From: Roseibium denhamense
GTDB lineage: Bacteria > Pseudomonadota > Alphaproteobacteria > Rhizobiales > Stappiaceae
NCBI RefSeq assembly: GCF_009711415.1
Contig: NZ_SMLZ01000112.1
Location: 1 to 64,000 of the forward strand
DNA length: 64,000 nt
Direction of reading: 5' to 3'
Shown here: positions 26,562 to 36,518 of the stretch, piece by piece
Numbering within the stretch: position 1 is the first letter of the stretch
Layout of the letters: every line of letters begins with the position of its first letter
The notes under the pieces: generated by a model
The model's database searches: none
Told to the model about the DNA's origin: nothing
Seen by the model: only the letters and a program-made list of their open reading frames with translations
Translations under genes and position numbers: made by a program

Positions 26562-28438
26562 CTGGCAGCCCCTGTCTTCTCAGCCTTCTCGGTGTCGTAC
26601 CACCAGATCGTTGGAAAGCCGTGCGTATATTCCGGCATTGTTTCGGGATGAGAGAACCGGTTCCACCGCGCTGTCCGGAAGATCCCTGAATGCCATTGGG
26701 GGATCACGTAATTGTTGTGCATGAGAACCCGATCAAGCGCGCGTGTTGCCGCAATAAGGGTCTCACGGTCATCCGCAAAAATGACCTTGTCGATCAAAGC
26801 GTCAATGCCGGGATCCTTGATCCCTGCGTAGTTGAAGGATTGCTCCTGATCGGCCGCGACGCTACCCCAGTAATCACGCTGCTCATTCCCAGGAGACAAT
26901 GACTGCGCCCATGCCAGAGTCGACATCTCGAAATCGCGGCTGCGTATCCTGTTGATGTATTGCGGGGTGTCCAAGACACGGATCGTCATCTCAATCCCGA
27001 GTTTGGCAAGCTCATCCGCGTAAGGCTGCACATACCGGACCGAGTTCGGATTGTTGTCCACGAACTCAATAGTAAAGGGCTCTCGGGTCTCAGCATGGAC
27101 CATCGTGCCGTCCTCAAGCTGATAGCCAGCTTCCCGGAACAACCCAACAGCTTGCCTCAGGTTTGACCTGAGAGCATCACGGCTCCCACCGACCGGGTTT
27201 TGATACTCCTGCGTAAAGACCTCAGCGGGTATAAGATCCCGCACGCTTTCCAGGATCTCGAGTTCCTCACCCTCAGGAAGCCCGGAATGGGCAAGTTCAG
27301 TACCTGCGAAATAGGAAGCGGTCCGCTTGTATTGATCAAAAAACGCAGTCCGGTTGATGGATTCAAAATCGAAGGCAAGGTTTAACGCCCTGCGGACCCG
27401 TTCATCCTGAAATTTCTCCAGACGCAGGTTGGGAACGAACGCCTGCATGATCCCGCGGCCGCGATCCGCGAAGGTCTCGAGGACGATTTTTCCGTCTTCT
27501 ACGGCCGGGATTTCGTATCCCGTAGCCCAGTTTTTCGCGATGTTTTCAGACCGCCAGTCGTATTGATCTCCTTTGAAAGCCTCAAGCAGCACAGTCTGGT
27601 CCAGATACGAATCGTAGCGGATTTCATCGAAGTTGTTGGTGCCGGTGCGGACCGGAAGATCCTGCGCCCAATAGTCTTCCACCCGCTCGTAAACGACAAA
27701 ACGGTTTGGCTCAAAACTCTTGATCTTGTAGGGGCCGGAGCCCATGGGCGCCTCGATCAAGCTTCGCCCGATGTCGCGTTGCTGGCCGTCCGCATCCGTT
27801 CCAGTCCACCAGTGTTTAGGCAAGACCAGGATCTGGCCAACGATGTGGGGAAGCTCGCGATTGTTGGCTGCATCGAATTCGAACCGGACGATGCCCTCAC
27901 TCGGGGATGTGGCCGATGTCACGTTTTGATAATAAAAGCGCTGGCGCGGGCTCAGTTCTGTCGCTTTTTCAAACGACCAGATAACGTCTTCCGGCGTAAT
28001 ACTCTTGCCGTCGTGCCAGCGGGCGGCCGGATTGAGCCGATATTCCACCCATGAATAGTCATCTGGATACCGGACAGCTTCCGCGATCAAACCGTATTGG
28101 CCGCTGATATCGTCCTCATCCAGAGCCTGTTCCATCAAAGTATCGTAGATCAGGCCAATCCCCGGCGCGACGCTGCCTTTGGGAAGCAATGGATTGAATG
28201 TATCAAAGCCGCCGATATCGGACACGCGGACTGTTCCGCCTTTTGGCGCATCGGGATTCACGTAATTGAAGTGCTTAACATCCGCAGCGTAACGCGGGGA
28301 GTCCGTCAAAGACGAGGCGTGATGCCATTCGGGCTCGTCCGCCAATACAGGTGCGGCCGTGAGGCCGGTGGCCAGCGCCAAAGCAACCCATACCCCACGC
28401 CAGGTTTTTGTCTGCTTCGCCGACCATATACTCATCAT
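26558..28438 (-). CDS. yejA: Periplasmic oligopeptide-binding protein, Sec signal (first copy)
   Basis: This 626-residue solute-binding protein is of the same YejA class and is the first gene of the operon. The signal peptide is about residues 1-33 (VWVALALATGLTAAPVLA) and looks Sec type. Characteristic segments are HFNYVNPDAPKGGTVRVS, LNPAARWHDGKSITPEDVIWS and RALNLAFDFESINRTAFFDQYKRT. GGAG precedes the ATG. It shares the whole domain layout with the downstream copy, indicating an old duplication. A promoter is expected in 28439-28543. Confidence 0.93.
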   Translation of the reverse strand: MMSIWSAKQTKTWRGVWVALALATGLTAAPVLADEPEWHHASSLTDSPRYAADVKHFNYVNPDAPKGGTVRVSDIGGFDTFNPLLPKGSVAPGIGLIYDTLMEQALDEDDISGQYGLIAEAVRYPDDYSWVEYRLNPAARWHDGKSITPEDVIWSFEKATELSPRQRFYYQNVTSATSPSEGIVRFEFDAANNRELPHIVGQILVLPKHWWTGTDADGQQRDIGRSLIEAPMGSGPYKIKSFEPNRFVVYERVEDYWAQDLPVRTGTNNFDEIRYDSYLDQTVLLEAFKGDQYDWRSENIAKNWATGYEIPAVEDGKIVLETFADRGRGIMQAFVPNLRLEKFQDERVRRALNLAFDFESINRTAFFDQYKRTASYFAGTELAHSGLPEGEELEILESVRDLIPAEVFTQEYQNPVGGSRDALRSNLRQAVGLFREAGYQLEDGTMVHAETREPFTIEFVDNNPNSVRYVQPYADELAKLGIEMTIRVLDTPQYINRIRSRDFEMSTLAWAQSLSPGNEQRDYWGSVAADQEQSFNYAGIKDPGIDALIDKVIFADDRETLIAATRALDRVLMHNNYVIPQWHSGIFRTARWNRFSHPETMPEYTHGFPTIWWYDTEKAEKTGAAR

Positions 28439-28543
28439 TGGCTACTCCGTCCCTTTGCAATCATTGCAAATAGTGTCTCACTCGAGACAGTGTAGGGACG
28501 TGCGGGCGCTGCGTCACCCGCCTGAGACCGAGATGACAGAAAT

Positions 28544-30007
28544 TTAACCTGCCATTCCGCCAGTTTTCGGAAGTTCTACGCCCGACAGATTGCCCGGCTT
28601 TTGCTTGGCCTTTGCCTTTTGCGCATACATGCGGCCATCGGCGACCCTCAGGAGATCGTCGACAGTCGATGCATCCCCCGGGAAGCTGGCACTGCCAATA
28701 CTCGCCTGCACCTCAATCACCGCTCCGGCACACTCAAATACCTGATTTACCTTGTCTTCCATCCGCGTGAGAAAAATCTGACGTTCCGGGCGGCGCATGT
28801 TGCCAGGTGTCAACACGATAAACTCATCACCGCCAACGCGGGCCACCGTATCTGTCTGACGGGTCTGACGCTGAAGTCTCAGGCCGATCTCGATCAATAA
28901 CTGGTCACCGACGCTATGGCCGTAATTGTCATTCACCGGCTTGAATGCATCCAAATCCACATAGAAGATTTCAAATCCTGTCCCGGTGCGCTCACACATG
29001 ACTGCGAGCTGATGCATCCGGTCCTCCAGAAGCCGCCGGTTGGCAAGGCCGGTCAGGGGATCGTGCAATGCCATCGACCGCACCTTGTAGACCTCACTGA
29101 TGAGCAGAAACGCCATGGCGCCGAACACCAGTGATATCAGGCTTCCAATCAACTGAGTGGTCCAGACATTGTTGCCTGCCTCCGACCAACCCATTTCCGG
29201 ATAACCTTGCAGCTCCCAATTCAGGCCGCCTGGAAGGTGAAGCGGCAGGGAAACGTGATCTGTTTTCTCCAGCCCCAGGCTGCCGTAGATGTGTGCCTTT
29301 TCTTCGCTCACCGCATTCCGGTCGACCAAGGCAATCCGCAGGTCGTCCATCATATCTGTGATGCCGGCGCTGCTCATCACTCCCGCCTCATCCAGGACAA
29401 GCGTGATCACCCCCCAATACGGCCGTTCCTTCATGGGCTGCCCGGGTGCATCGGCTGGAAACACCGGAATGCGAATCAGCAGGGCTTTGCCGCCTTGAAC
29501 GAGCTCCAAGGGCCCGGCAATGACCATTTCGCGGGACAACATGGCTTCTCTGATGGCAGGCCATTGTGCCGTGTTCATCCGGTAATTGAGACCCAGCGCT
29601 GCGCGGTTCGGCTCGAGCGGGAACACCGCCTGGAGAATATTGTTTGGCGCTATCCCAACCGACCGGATTGAGGTATTGTCTTCAATCACCTCCATCGAGA
29701 TCCGGCGGTAGTCTTCCAGCTCGAACGGCGTGTCTTTGAGTTCGGCGACAAAGGCGCGAACGGCAAGCCCATGTGCCACGGTTCTGCTTATCTCGCCTTC
29801 CAAACGGGCCCTTGCTTCAGACAGACTTCCGACAGCATCCCGTTTGTGCTGGGAGATCAACTCGTTACGCACCAGTTGCCCAACATGGGCGGTAACTGCG
29901 ATACCAGCGAGAAAACAAACCACCGCGACAATTGACGCAGTCCAGACCCCATTCGAGCCAAGGAAAAATTTTCGAACCGTATTCGCGGCCATACGGACCA
30001 TGCCCAT
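28544..30007 (-). CDS. Membrane CHASE-domain diguanylate cyclase
   Basis: This protein of about 487 residues makes cyclic di-GMP. TM1 is about 20-45. A CHASE-like periplasmic sensor spans about 50-275 (RISMEVIEDNTSIRSVGIAPNN and FPLEPNRAALGLNY are typical). TM2 is about 280-305, followed by a GGDEF domain with MALHDPLTGLANRRLLEDR and RVGGDEFIVL. RQTD lies five residues before GGDEF, so the product-inhibition I-site is present. Start set at ATG 30007; GTG 30022 is possible. It lies alone between the peptide importer and cycM. Confidence 0.9.
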   Translation of the reverse strand: MGMVRMAANTVRKFFLGSNGVWTASIVAVVCFLAGIAVTAHVGQLVRNELISQHKRDAVGSLSEARARLEGEISRTVAHGLAVRAFVAELKDTPFELEDYRRISMEVIEDNTSIRSVGIAPNNILQAVFPLEPNRAALGLNYRMNTAQWPAIREAMLSREMVIAGPLELVQGGKALLIRIPVFPADAPGQPMKERPYWGVITLVLDEAGVMSSAGITDMMDDLRIALVDRNAVSEEKAHIYGSLGLEKTDHVSLPLHLPGGLNWELQGYPEMGWSEAGNNVWTTQLIGSLISLVFGAMAFLLISEVYKVRSMALHDPLTGLANRRLLEDRMHQLAVMCERTGTGFEIFYVDLDAFKPVNDNYGHSVGDQLLIEIGLRLQRQTRQTDTVARVGGDEFIVLTPGNMRRPERQIFLTRMEDKVNQVFECAGAVIEVQASIGSASFPGDASTVDDLLRVADGRMYAQKAKAKQKPGNLSGVELPKTGGMAG

Positions 30008-30082
30008 CTCACAACAACACACTCCTATACGTAGCGTAAGATTTATTAATTTTTCCCCTAATGAAAATCGGCATAGTCAAAC

Positions 30083-30106
30083 AAAAAAGCCGGGCACGGC
30101 CCGGCT
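30083..30106 (-). terminator. Terminator after the cytochrome c gene
   Basis: On the minus strand GCCGGGC, CGT and GCCCGGC form a tight hairpin followed by TTTTTTGTTT. It lies 53 bases past the cytochrome gene stop and separates it from the diguanylate cyclase gene. Confidence 0.85.
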
Positions 30107-30158
30107 CTTTATACAGTCTTATTACTAAGCGCTAACCGCGCTTTGCCTTTGAACCGGG

Positions 30159-30773
30159 TTACTCGGTTGCGGCCGGGGCTTCGTCAGCCGGAGCCGGAGC
30201 CTCTTCAACCGGAGCCGCAGCCTCGACTTCAGGCAATGGCAGCGGTGAGTCAGACTGTTCGCGCATGTAAGCGATGAGATCCGCCCGTTCCTCAGGCTTG
30301 CGAAGACCGGCAAAGCTCATGGATGTGCCATCGATGTAGTTTCGCGGAGCCGCCAGGAAATTGTCGAGCCCTTCGTAAGTCCACTCACCATTTTCCTCGC
30401 CATAAGCCACCATCGCGGAGGAGTAGCCGAAGCCGTCATGGGTACCGGGCTGATTGCCAAGAACGTTCCACAGGCCCGGACCAACCTTGTTGGCGCCGCC
30501 CTTTTCAAAGGCATGACAAGCAGCACACTTTCTCGCAACGCCCTCGCCGTCAGAAGCCGATGCAGCAAGAAGCCGCTCCGAAATCGGTACGATGTCCGGC
30601 TCGGGTGTAACTTCGCTGGTCGCATCTTCTGCAGAGGCTACAACTATTTCGTAACCCGGTTTGCCCGGGATAGTCGGCTGAAAGATGATGTCGGAAACGA
30701 TCCCAACACCCATGGTCAATATAAGAACCATCAGAACCGCCCCAGCGGCCTTGTTCAGCGTGAAGGAATCCAT
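30159..30773 (-). CDS. cycM: Membrane-anchored cytochrome c (CycM/c552 type)
   Basis: This 204-residue protein starts at ATG 30773 (GGAGAG ribosome site) with MDSFTLNKAAGAVLMVLILT, the uncleaved anchor typical of alphaproteobacterial CycM, which passes electrons to cytochrome oxidase. The class I heme site is CAACH, with GPGLWNVLGNQPG after it and an axial Met in GTSMSFAGLRKPEERADLIAYM. The C-terminal 30 residues are rich in Ala, Pro and Glu (APVEEAPAPADEAP), a low-complexity tail longer than in the Bradyrhizobium protein as I remember it. The neighbours kdsB and pheA are its usual partners. Confidence 0.9.
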   Translation of the reverse strand: MDSFTLNKAAGAVLMVLILTMGVGIVSDIIFQPTIPGKPGYEIVVASAEDATSEVTPEPDIVPISERLLAASASDGEGVARKCAACHAFEKGGANKVGPGLWNVLGNQPGTHDGFGYSSAMVAYGEENGEWTYEGLDNFLAAPRNYIDGTSMSFAGLRKPEERADLIAYMREQSDSPLPLPEVEAAAPVEEAPAPADEAPAATE

Positions 30774-30969
30774 GTCTCTCCGACTCCAAGATATTTCGCG
30801 TCCGGGATCACAACGGCTGTTGCAACCCCTCCTGTGTCTCAAATTTTGCCGGAACCTACAAATTTTTTGACCTTGCTGTCCATAGCTTTAAAAGGGCAAC
30901 TGATACGACAAACGGACGCGGTGGTTTTTTTGCAGCGTTTTGAGCCATTTTCGCCGCGTGGGAGACAAC

Positions 30970-31704
30970 ATGACAGGTGCCCTTGTAATCATCCCGGCCC
31001 GCATGGCCGCGACCAGGCTTCCGCGCAAGCCGCTTGCGGATATCTGCGGTAAACCAATGATTGTGCGCGTGGTTGAGCAGGCCCTGAATGCCGACATAGG
31101 TCCGGTGGTTGTCGCAACAGACACCCAAGAAATCGCTGATGCCGTGGAAAAGGCCGGTTGCAGGGCCGTTTTGACACGGCCGGACCATCCCTCGGGCTCC
31201 GACCGCATTCACGAAGCTGTAGATCTGGTGGATCCTGATCGCACATTCGATACGGTTTTGAATGTCCAAGGCGACGTACCGCTGATCGAGCCGGACGCGA
31301 TTCGAGCAGCGCTCTCCCCCCTCAGCATTCCCGAGGTCGCCATTGGGACAATCGTCACCGAGTTCACATCCGCCGCATTTCGCGACGATCCGAACTTTGT
31401 GAAAGCGATCGCAACGCCGAACGGTCAGGGTCAGCTCCGCACGCTTTATTTTAGCCGCGCGACAGCTCCCTACGGTGACGGCGTCTTCTATCATCACATC
31501 GGAATATACGCGTACCGCAGAGCAGCCTTGGCGAAATTTGTCAGCTTGCCGCCGGCCCCTCTCGAACAGCGCGAGAAACTCGAACAGCTCAGGGCTCTGG
31601 AGGCTGGTATGCGGATAGACGCATCCGTCATCAGCAGTGCTCCGATGGATGTGAATACTCCAGACGACTTGGAGCGCGCACGCGCTGCCTATCAATCTTT
31701 GTAA
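30970..31704 (+). CDS. kdsB: 3-deoxy-manno-octulosonate cytidylyltransferase
   Basis: KdsB activates Kdo as CMP-Kdo for lipopolysaccharide inner-core synthesis. The 244 residues start at ATG 30970 (GGGAG site): MTGALVIIPARMAATRLPRK is the N-terminal nucleotidyltransferase motif. DHPSGSDRIHEAV and VLNVQGDVPLIEP follow, then the late HHIGIYAYRR and PLEQREKLEQLRALEAG. Length and motifs are complete. It is divergent from cycM and 19 bases upstream of pheA. Confidence 0.97.
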   Translation: MTGALVIIPARMAATRLPRKPLADICGKPMIVRVVEQALNADIGPVVVATDTQEIADAVEKAGCRAVLTRPDHPSGSDRIHEAVDLVDPDRTFDTVLNVQGDVPLIEPDAIRAALSPLSIPEVAIGTIVTEFTSAAFRDDPNFVKAIATPNGQGQLRTLYFSRATAPYGDGVFYHHIGIYAYRRAALAKFVSLPPAPLEQREKLEQLRALEAGMRIDASVISSAPMDVNTPDDLERARAAYQSL

Positions 31705-31723
31705 TACCAAGGTTTCCAATCGC

Positions 31724-32614
31724 ATGACCGACAGAAAAAGAATCGTCTTCCAAGGCGAAACCGGCGCCAACTCACACATGGCGTGCCGCAGTGTTTATCC
31801 GGATTACGAAGCAATCGCCTGCGCCACTTTTGAAGACTGCTTTTCCGCGATGTCTGACGGCTCAGCCGACCTTGCGATGATCCCAATTGAAAACTCAGTC
31901 GCAGGCCGGGTTGCAGACATTCACCATCTTTTGCCGAAATCAGACCTGCATATTATCGGCGAGTACTTCATGCCCATCCGGTTCCAGCTCATGGCCCCGA
32001 AAGGCGCCAGCTTGGACGGGTTAAAAACTGTTCAGAGCCATATCCATGCGCTTGGCCAGTGCCGGAATGTTATCAGGGAGCTCGGCCTGACGGCCGTGGT
32101 AGGCGGCGATACCGCAGGCTCCGCCCGGCAGGTGGCGGAGTTGGGCGATCCCTCTGTGGCAGCTCTCGCACCGGAGATGGCGGCAGAAATCTACGGTCTC
32201 GATATATTGCGCCGGGACGTCGAGGATGCCGCCCACAACACCACCCGTTTCGTCATTCTGTCGCGTGAGAAGATGGAAGCGGCGCATAACGGCCAGCCGG
32301 TGATCACCACATTCATCTTCCGTGTCCGCAACGTTCCGGCAGCTCTCTACAAGGCCCTGGGCGGCTTTGCCACGAACGGTGTCAACATGACCAAGCTGGA
32401 ATCCTACCAGCTCGAAGGCCAGTTCTTCGCATCCATGTTCTACGCCGATATTGAAGGCCATCCGGAGGATCCGGCTGTCGCCCTTGCTCTTGAAGAGCTT
32501 GCCTTTTTCTGTGCGGAACTCACGATGCTGGGCGTCTACCGCGCCAGCCCCTTCCGCGACAAAATTAAAGAACCGGAAGCAAACCGGGCTTTAAGACCTA
32601 ATCCGCAATCATAG
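31724..32614 (+). CDS. pheA: Prephenate dehydratase
   Basis: This enzyme converts prephenate to phenylpyruvate in phenylalanine synthesis. The 296-residue monofunctional form has the PDT domain (about 1-180: VFQGETGANSHMACR, LAMIPIENSVAGRVADIHHLL, NTTRFVIL). A C-terminal ACT domain (about 200-280) follows, with GVNMTKLESYQLEGQFF for phenylalanine feedback. No chorismate mutase domain is present. AAGG precedes the ATG. It is co-transcribed with kdsB. Confidence 0.96.
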   Translation: MTDRKRIVFQGETGANSHMACRSVYPDYEAIACATFEDCFSAMSDGSADLAMIPIENSVAGRVADIHHLLPKSDLHIIGEYFMPIRFQLMAPKGASLDGLKTVQSHIHALGQCRNVIRELGLTAVVGGDTAGSARQVAELGDPSVAALAPEMAAEIYGLDILRRDVEDAAHNTTRFVILSREKMEAAHNGQPVITTFIFRVRNVPAALYKALGGFATNGVNMTKLESYQLEGQFFASMFYADIEGHPEDPAVALALEELAFFCAELTMLGVYRASPFRDKIKEPEANRALRPNPQS

Positions 32615-32644
32615 TCGTCACGGATCGGCGAACGCGAGGATTTC

Positions 32645-33646
32645 ATGACCGAAACGAGATTTGATGCCCTGTGCATAGGGAATGCCATCTGCGATGTTTT
32701 TTCCCATGTTGAAGAAGACTTCCTGGTCAAGGAGAGCCTTCATAAAGGGTCCATGCGCTTGATCGATACGGATGAAGCGGTCAGGCTGTTTGAAAAGATG
32801 GGCCAGACAGTGCGCATTTCCGGGGGCAGCGCCGGCAACACCGCAGCTGGTATCGCTTCGCTCGGCGGAAACCCGGCTTACTTCGGCAAGGTCGCGGAAG
32901 ACGAGCTCGGCGACAGCTATTACCACGACATGAACGGAACCGGTGTTTACTTCAACACACCGCGGCTGCGCGAATGGAAACCGACCGCCCGGTCCTTGAT
33001 CCTGATCACGCCGGACGGTGAGCGCACAATGAATACCTATCTGGGCGCATGCACGGAATTTACGCCTGATGACGTCGATCCTAATGTCGTTGCCGTTTCG
33101 GCAATCACATACATGGAAGGCTATCTCTGGGATCCGGAACAAGCCAAAAAAGCATTCCTGAAGGCGGCCGGGATCGCTCATGAGAACGGCAGGAAAGTCG
33201 CCATTACCCTGTCAGATTCGTTTTGTGTTGACCGGTACCGCGACGAGTTCCTTGGCATGCTGGAGGACGGCACGCTCGACATCGTCTTTGCCAATGAACA
33301 CGAACTCAAAGCGCTGTATCAGACCTCAGACCTCGACAGCGCGATCGCAGCGATCCGCGAAGCGGATGTCTTGACCTGCTTGACACTTGGCAGCAAAGGC
33401 GCCGTGACGTTCGACAAGACAAATACCGTGGAAGTTCCCGCCCAGAAGGTCGATACTGTTGTCGATCTGACAGGAGCCGGTGATCTTTTTGCATCCGGCG
33501 TGCTCTACGGTCTCGCCAGGGATTATGATCTGAAGCGGGCCACCGAGCTCGGCTGTCTATGTGCTTCCCGGGTGATTTCTCACGTTGGCGCCCGTCCTGA
33601 GCGCCCGTTGAAAGCAATTGCGGCAGAAAACGGTTTCAGCGTCTAA
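32645..33646 (+). CDS. PfkB-family kinase, adenosine kinase-like
   Basis: This 333-residue ribokinase-family protein has the N-terminal ALCIGNAICDVFSHV and the RISGGSAGNTAAGIASLGG substrate/sugar region. The C-terminal PfkB signature is DLTGAGDLFASGVLYG, with the catalytic Asp in GAGD. Alphaproteobacterial homologs are annotated as adenosine kinase or sugar kinase; the substrate is not readable. It follows pheA by 30 bases and ends before a strong terminator. Confidence 0.9.
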   Translation: MTETRFDALCIGNAICDVFSHVEEDFLVKESLHKGSMRLIDTDEAVRLFEKMGQTVRISGGSAGNTAAGIASLGGNPAYFGKVAEDELGDSYYHDMNGTGVYFNTPRLREWKPTARSLILITPDGERTMNTYLGACTEFTPDDVDPNVVAVSAITYMEGYLWDPEQAKKAFLKAAGIAHENGRKVAITLSDSFCVDRYRDEFLGMLEDGTLDIVFANEHELKALYQTSDLDSAIAAIREADVLTCLTLGSKGAVTFDKTNTVEVPAQKVDTVVDLTGAGDLFASGVLYGLARDYDLKRATELGCLCASRVISHVGARPERPLKAIAAENGFSV

Positions 33647-33673
33647 GACGGCGACAAGACATCCAGAATCCCA

Positions 33674-33704
33674 AAAGCCCGGTTTACCAGCCGGGCTTTT
33701 TTCG
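33674..33704. terminator. Bidirectional terminator between the PfkB kinase and the chemoreceptor gene
   Basis: AAAGCCCGG and CCGGGCTTT pair around TTTACCAG. TTTTTTCG follows on the plus strand and TTTTGGG on the minus strand, so it can serve both convergent genes. Confidence 0.85.
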
Positions 33705-33735
33705 TTCTAAGATCTGCACCTAATAGCGAAACGGA

Positions 33736-36180
33736 TCAGGCTGCCGCGACGCTGTCCAGGAAGCGGTCAACTTCCGTGCGAAGCTGGTCCGTGCGTGTGC
33801 TGAGTTCCCCGGCCGCCCGGACCACATCATCAGCGGAAGATGCTGTCTGATCGACTGCAGAGGATAATCCGGACATGTTGCGCGTCACGATACCTGTCCC
33901 TTCAGCGGCCTGCTGCACGTTTTGCGAAATTTCGGTCGTTGCCGATCCTTGCTGGGCTACAGCACTGGCAATTGCGTTCGTATAGGAATTCACCTCATCC
34001 ATAGTCCGGGTGATGTCTTCAATCGCGCTAACCGAATCTTGGGTCGCACTCTGGATCGCGGAGATCTGCGCGCTGATTTCTTCGGTCGCCTTGGATGTTT
34101 GCGTCGCCAGTTCCTTGACCTCCGCGGCCACGACCGCAAAGCCCTTGCCGGCCTCACCAGCGCGCGCTGCCTCGATTGTTGCATTCAGCGCCAGAAGATT
34201 GGTCTGTTCCGCAATGGCTTGAATGAGCGTGACAACCTCGCCGATCTTGCCCGCGGATTCTGCGAGGCCGGCAACCTTTTCGTTGGTCATCCGGGTCCCT
34301 TCCGTCGCCCGCCCGACAACTTCTGCCGTCCGCTCGACCTGATTGCTTATTTCGCTGATCGAAGCAGCCAGCTCTTCAGCAGCCGAGGCGACCATGCTGA
34401 CGTTTTCGCTCGCAACAGTCGATGCGTTCTTGGTATCGCTCGCCTGAGCAGAACTGTTTCCGGCGATTTCGGTTAGTGATTTTGCGGTTCCATCCAAATC
34501 TTCGGCCGTTTGGCCGACCGACGCAAGCATGTTGCGGGCAGCGTCCCGGAAATCCCGGATGAGATGGTCCGTGCGCTCCTGGCGGGTGCGATTAGCCGCA
34601 TCCTCCTGCTCTCTTTCAGCCCGTAGCCGCGCACGCTCTTGCGAGTTTGTCCGGAAAACCATGACCGTTCGGCTCATTTCACCGATCTCGTCGCCGCGAT
34701 CAGCACCTGGAATGTCAACCTGGTTGTTCCCGTCAGCAAGTTCGCCCATCACACCTGTCAAAGTCTTGATTGGCCGTGTGATTGCAAGGTTCAGGACAAA
34801 GGCAAGCGCAGCAACCGCCAATATGGACAATGCGATGATCCCGGCGATCAAGATCAGAGCCGCCTGACCGGCCTCCCGCGCTAGGCGCAGCTGATTGGAT
34901 GCAATCTCCGAAATTTGCGCGCTCACGCCACGGGATAAATCGTCCAGGCGCCGCTCCAGGGTTTCCATTTCAGATTGCATGGCGATGATTTGCTCAAACG
35001 CAGTGTCAAACTGGGTTATGGCCGCCGGCATTGCACTAATGCTGTCCGCAGCAGCAGGCAGTACTCCGCTGAAGCCGGCAAGGGTATCGGCAACGGATGT
35101 GAGCGTTTCCAGCTGGCTGTGCACTTCCGGCATGCTGATATCAGCTTGCCCGGAGACTGCTGCCAGGGAATCGGTTTTAATGGCCGCTGTTGCATTGGCA
35201 AGGATGATTGCCTGCTGGCTGACAGTGGCCATTTTCGACAGCTCTTCTTGCGCCTTATTGGCGCCGTCCAGCTCCTGGCTCAGCGCCTCATAGCCGGCAA
35301 AACGGGCATTCAGCGATCCGTCCTTAAGACCTACTATCAGATCGGCAACAGTCTTCTTCTTGCCCGCCCGATTGAACAGGTTGGTTTCACCCAGTAGGTC
35401 CGGCAACGCAGTTTGCATGTTCACCGCCATAGCGGCGAGCGCTAGCGCTTCTTCTGCCTTAAGGGTTGGCAGCTCTGCTGTTTTTAGGGCTGCTGCGCTG
35501 TCCACCATTTGTTGGATATCGTTATTGATCTCGGCCATCACTTCATCCGTGAGGTCCTTTTTCTTGTATTCACCGCCGGGCCCAAAGCGCGGGTCAAGCC
35601 GAAGAGCTGCTTCCTGAACAGCCTGAGCCTGCCTCTGGAGCGCTCGCGCAGCTTCCTGCTGTTTCTGCGCCGCCGCCGCCCGCTCCGCAGACTTGGCTTG
35701 CGCGTCGGAGACCTCCCGGCCAATCAGCTCTGTCAATCCGCTCAGTTCAGCACTTGCTGCATTGACTTCGGCTACTTGTTGATTTTGGTTCTCTGTCTGG
35801 CGAGTCACCGCAATGAACGCTGTTTCGAATTCCTCGGTCACGCTGATGACGTCATCGACCTGGGCTGCAACGGATGGGTCCGACAACGCCGCCTTGAGGC
35901 TTTCCAACCGCGATTTGAGATTGTCGATTTCTTCAACCGTTGACGCGGCAAGTCCCGGTGCCTTCTGCTTCAGATAAGCTTCCCGGGATACGGACACCTG
36001 CTGCAATGTGGTCATTGCAGATGATGCGGCATCGGAAACGGCCGTGCGCGCAGACAGTCCGGATATGGCCCAAGCCGCCATGCCTCCAACTATAAGAGTG
36101 AGTGCAAGGACGGCACCGAAGCCGCCCCAGACTTTTGTAGCGAATTTGAAATTCGTAAAAACACGAGAAATAGTATTCAT
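33736..36180 (-). CDS. Methyl-accepting chemotaxis protein, large sensor domain
   Basis: This 814-residue receptor has TM1 at about 17-42 and an unusually long periplasmic region (about 43-437). That region is rich in Ala, Gln and Glu and probably coiled. TM2 is about 438-465 and HAMP about 466-518. The signalling domain carries the hairpin tip [20 protein letters not shown] near 655-674. There is no C-terminal CheR-docking pentapeptide. The ligand is unknown. The sensor is about twice the size of a four-helix bundle and may hold two helical bundles. A single-gene unit with an AT-rich 338-base upstream region. Confidence 0.93.
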   Translation of the reverse strand: MNTISRVFTNFKFATKVWGGFGAVLALTLIVGGMAAWAISGLSARTAVSDAASSAMTTLQQVSVSREAYLKQKAPGLAASTVEEIDNLKSRLESLKAALSDPSVAAQVDDVISVTEEFETAFIAVTRQTENQNQQVAEVNAASAELSGLTELIGREVSDAQAKSAERAAAAQKQQEAARALQRQAQAVQEAALRLDPRFGPGGEYKKKDLTDEVMAEINNDIQQMVDSAAALKTAELPTLKAEEALALAAMAVNMQTALPDLLGETNLFNRAGKKKTVADLIVGLKDGSLNARFAGYEALSQELDGANKAQEELSKMATVSQQAIILANATAAIKTDSLAAVSGQADISMPEVHSQLETLTSVADTLAGFSGVLPAAADSISAMPAAITQFDTAFEQIIAMQSEMETLERRLDDLSRGVSAQISEIASNQLRLAREAGQAALILIAGIIALSILAVAALAFVLNLAITRPIKTLTGVMGELADGNNQVDIPGADRGDEIGEMSRTVMVFRTNSQERARLRAEREQEDAANRTRQERTDHLIRDFRDAARNMLASVGQTAEDLDGTAKSLTEIAGNSSAQASDTKNASTVASENVSMVASAAEELAASISEISNQVERTAEVVGRATEGTRMTNEKVAGLAESAGKIGEVVTLIQAIAEQTNLLALNATIEAARAGEAGKGFAVVAAEVKELATQTSKATEEISAQISAIQSATQDSVSAIEDITRTMDEVNSYTNAIASAVAQQGSATTEISQNVQQAAEGTGIVTRNMSGLSSAVDQTASSADDVVRAAGELSTRTDQLRTEVDRFLDSVAAA

Positions 36181-36518
36181 AAATCGACCGTCCCCACCGA
36201 CGTCAGTATCTGGATCTGCGAGGATTTACGGCCCGAAAAATGAATGCTTTGTAAATAATGAACCGGCTAAATTATTACAGCATAAAACACCTATACTTAC
36301 GCTAGGGTACTTTCCTGCTTCTTTTTCTCCGAACGCGGTCAAAATCCGGCAATAGGTAAATGAAAGGCTTTAGATTCTTGCCTAACCTTGGGTTGCAGCC
36401 CCTTTGTGGCACAGGTTCATCTTGCCGGCAGCACACTGCATACATAGACATCTCTCACGGTCAGCAAAGAAAAAAGGCGGCCTAAGCCGCCTCTATAAGA
36501 TCATGTTCCGCAGCGGAC
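36181..36518. other. Intergenic region between gpmA and the chemoreceptor gene
   Basis: It holds the chemoreceptor promoter region (AT-rich, about 36240-36360) and the gpmA terminator at 36469-36495. I see no gene in it. Confidence 0.6.
36469..36495 (-). terminator. Terminator after gpmA
   Basis: On the minus strand AGGCGGC, TTAG and GCCGCCT form a hairpin followed by TTTTTC, just beyond the gpmA stop. Confidence 0.85.
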
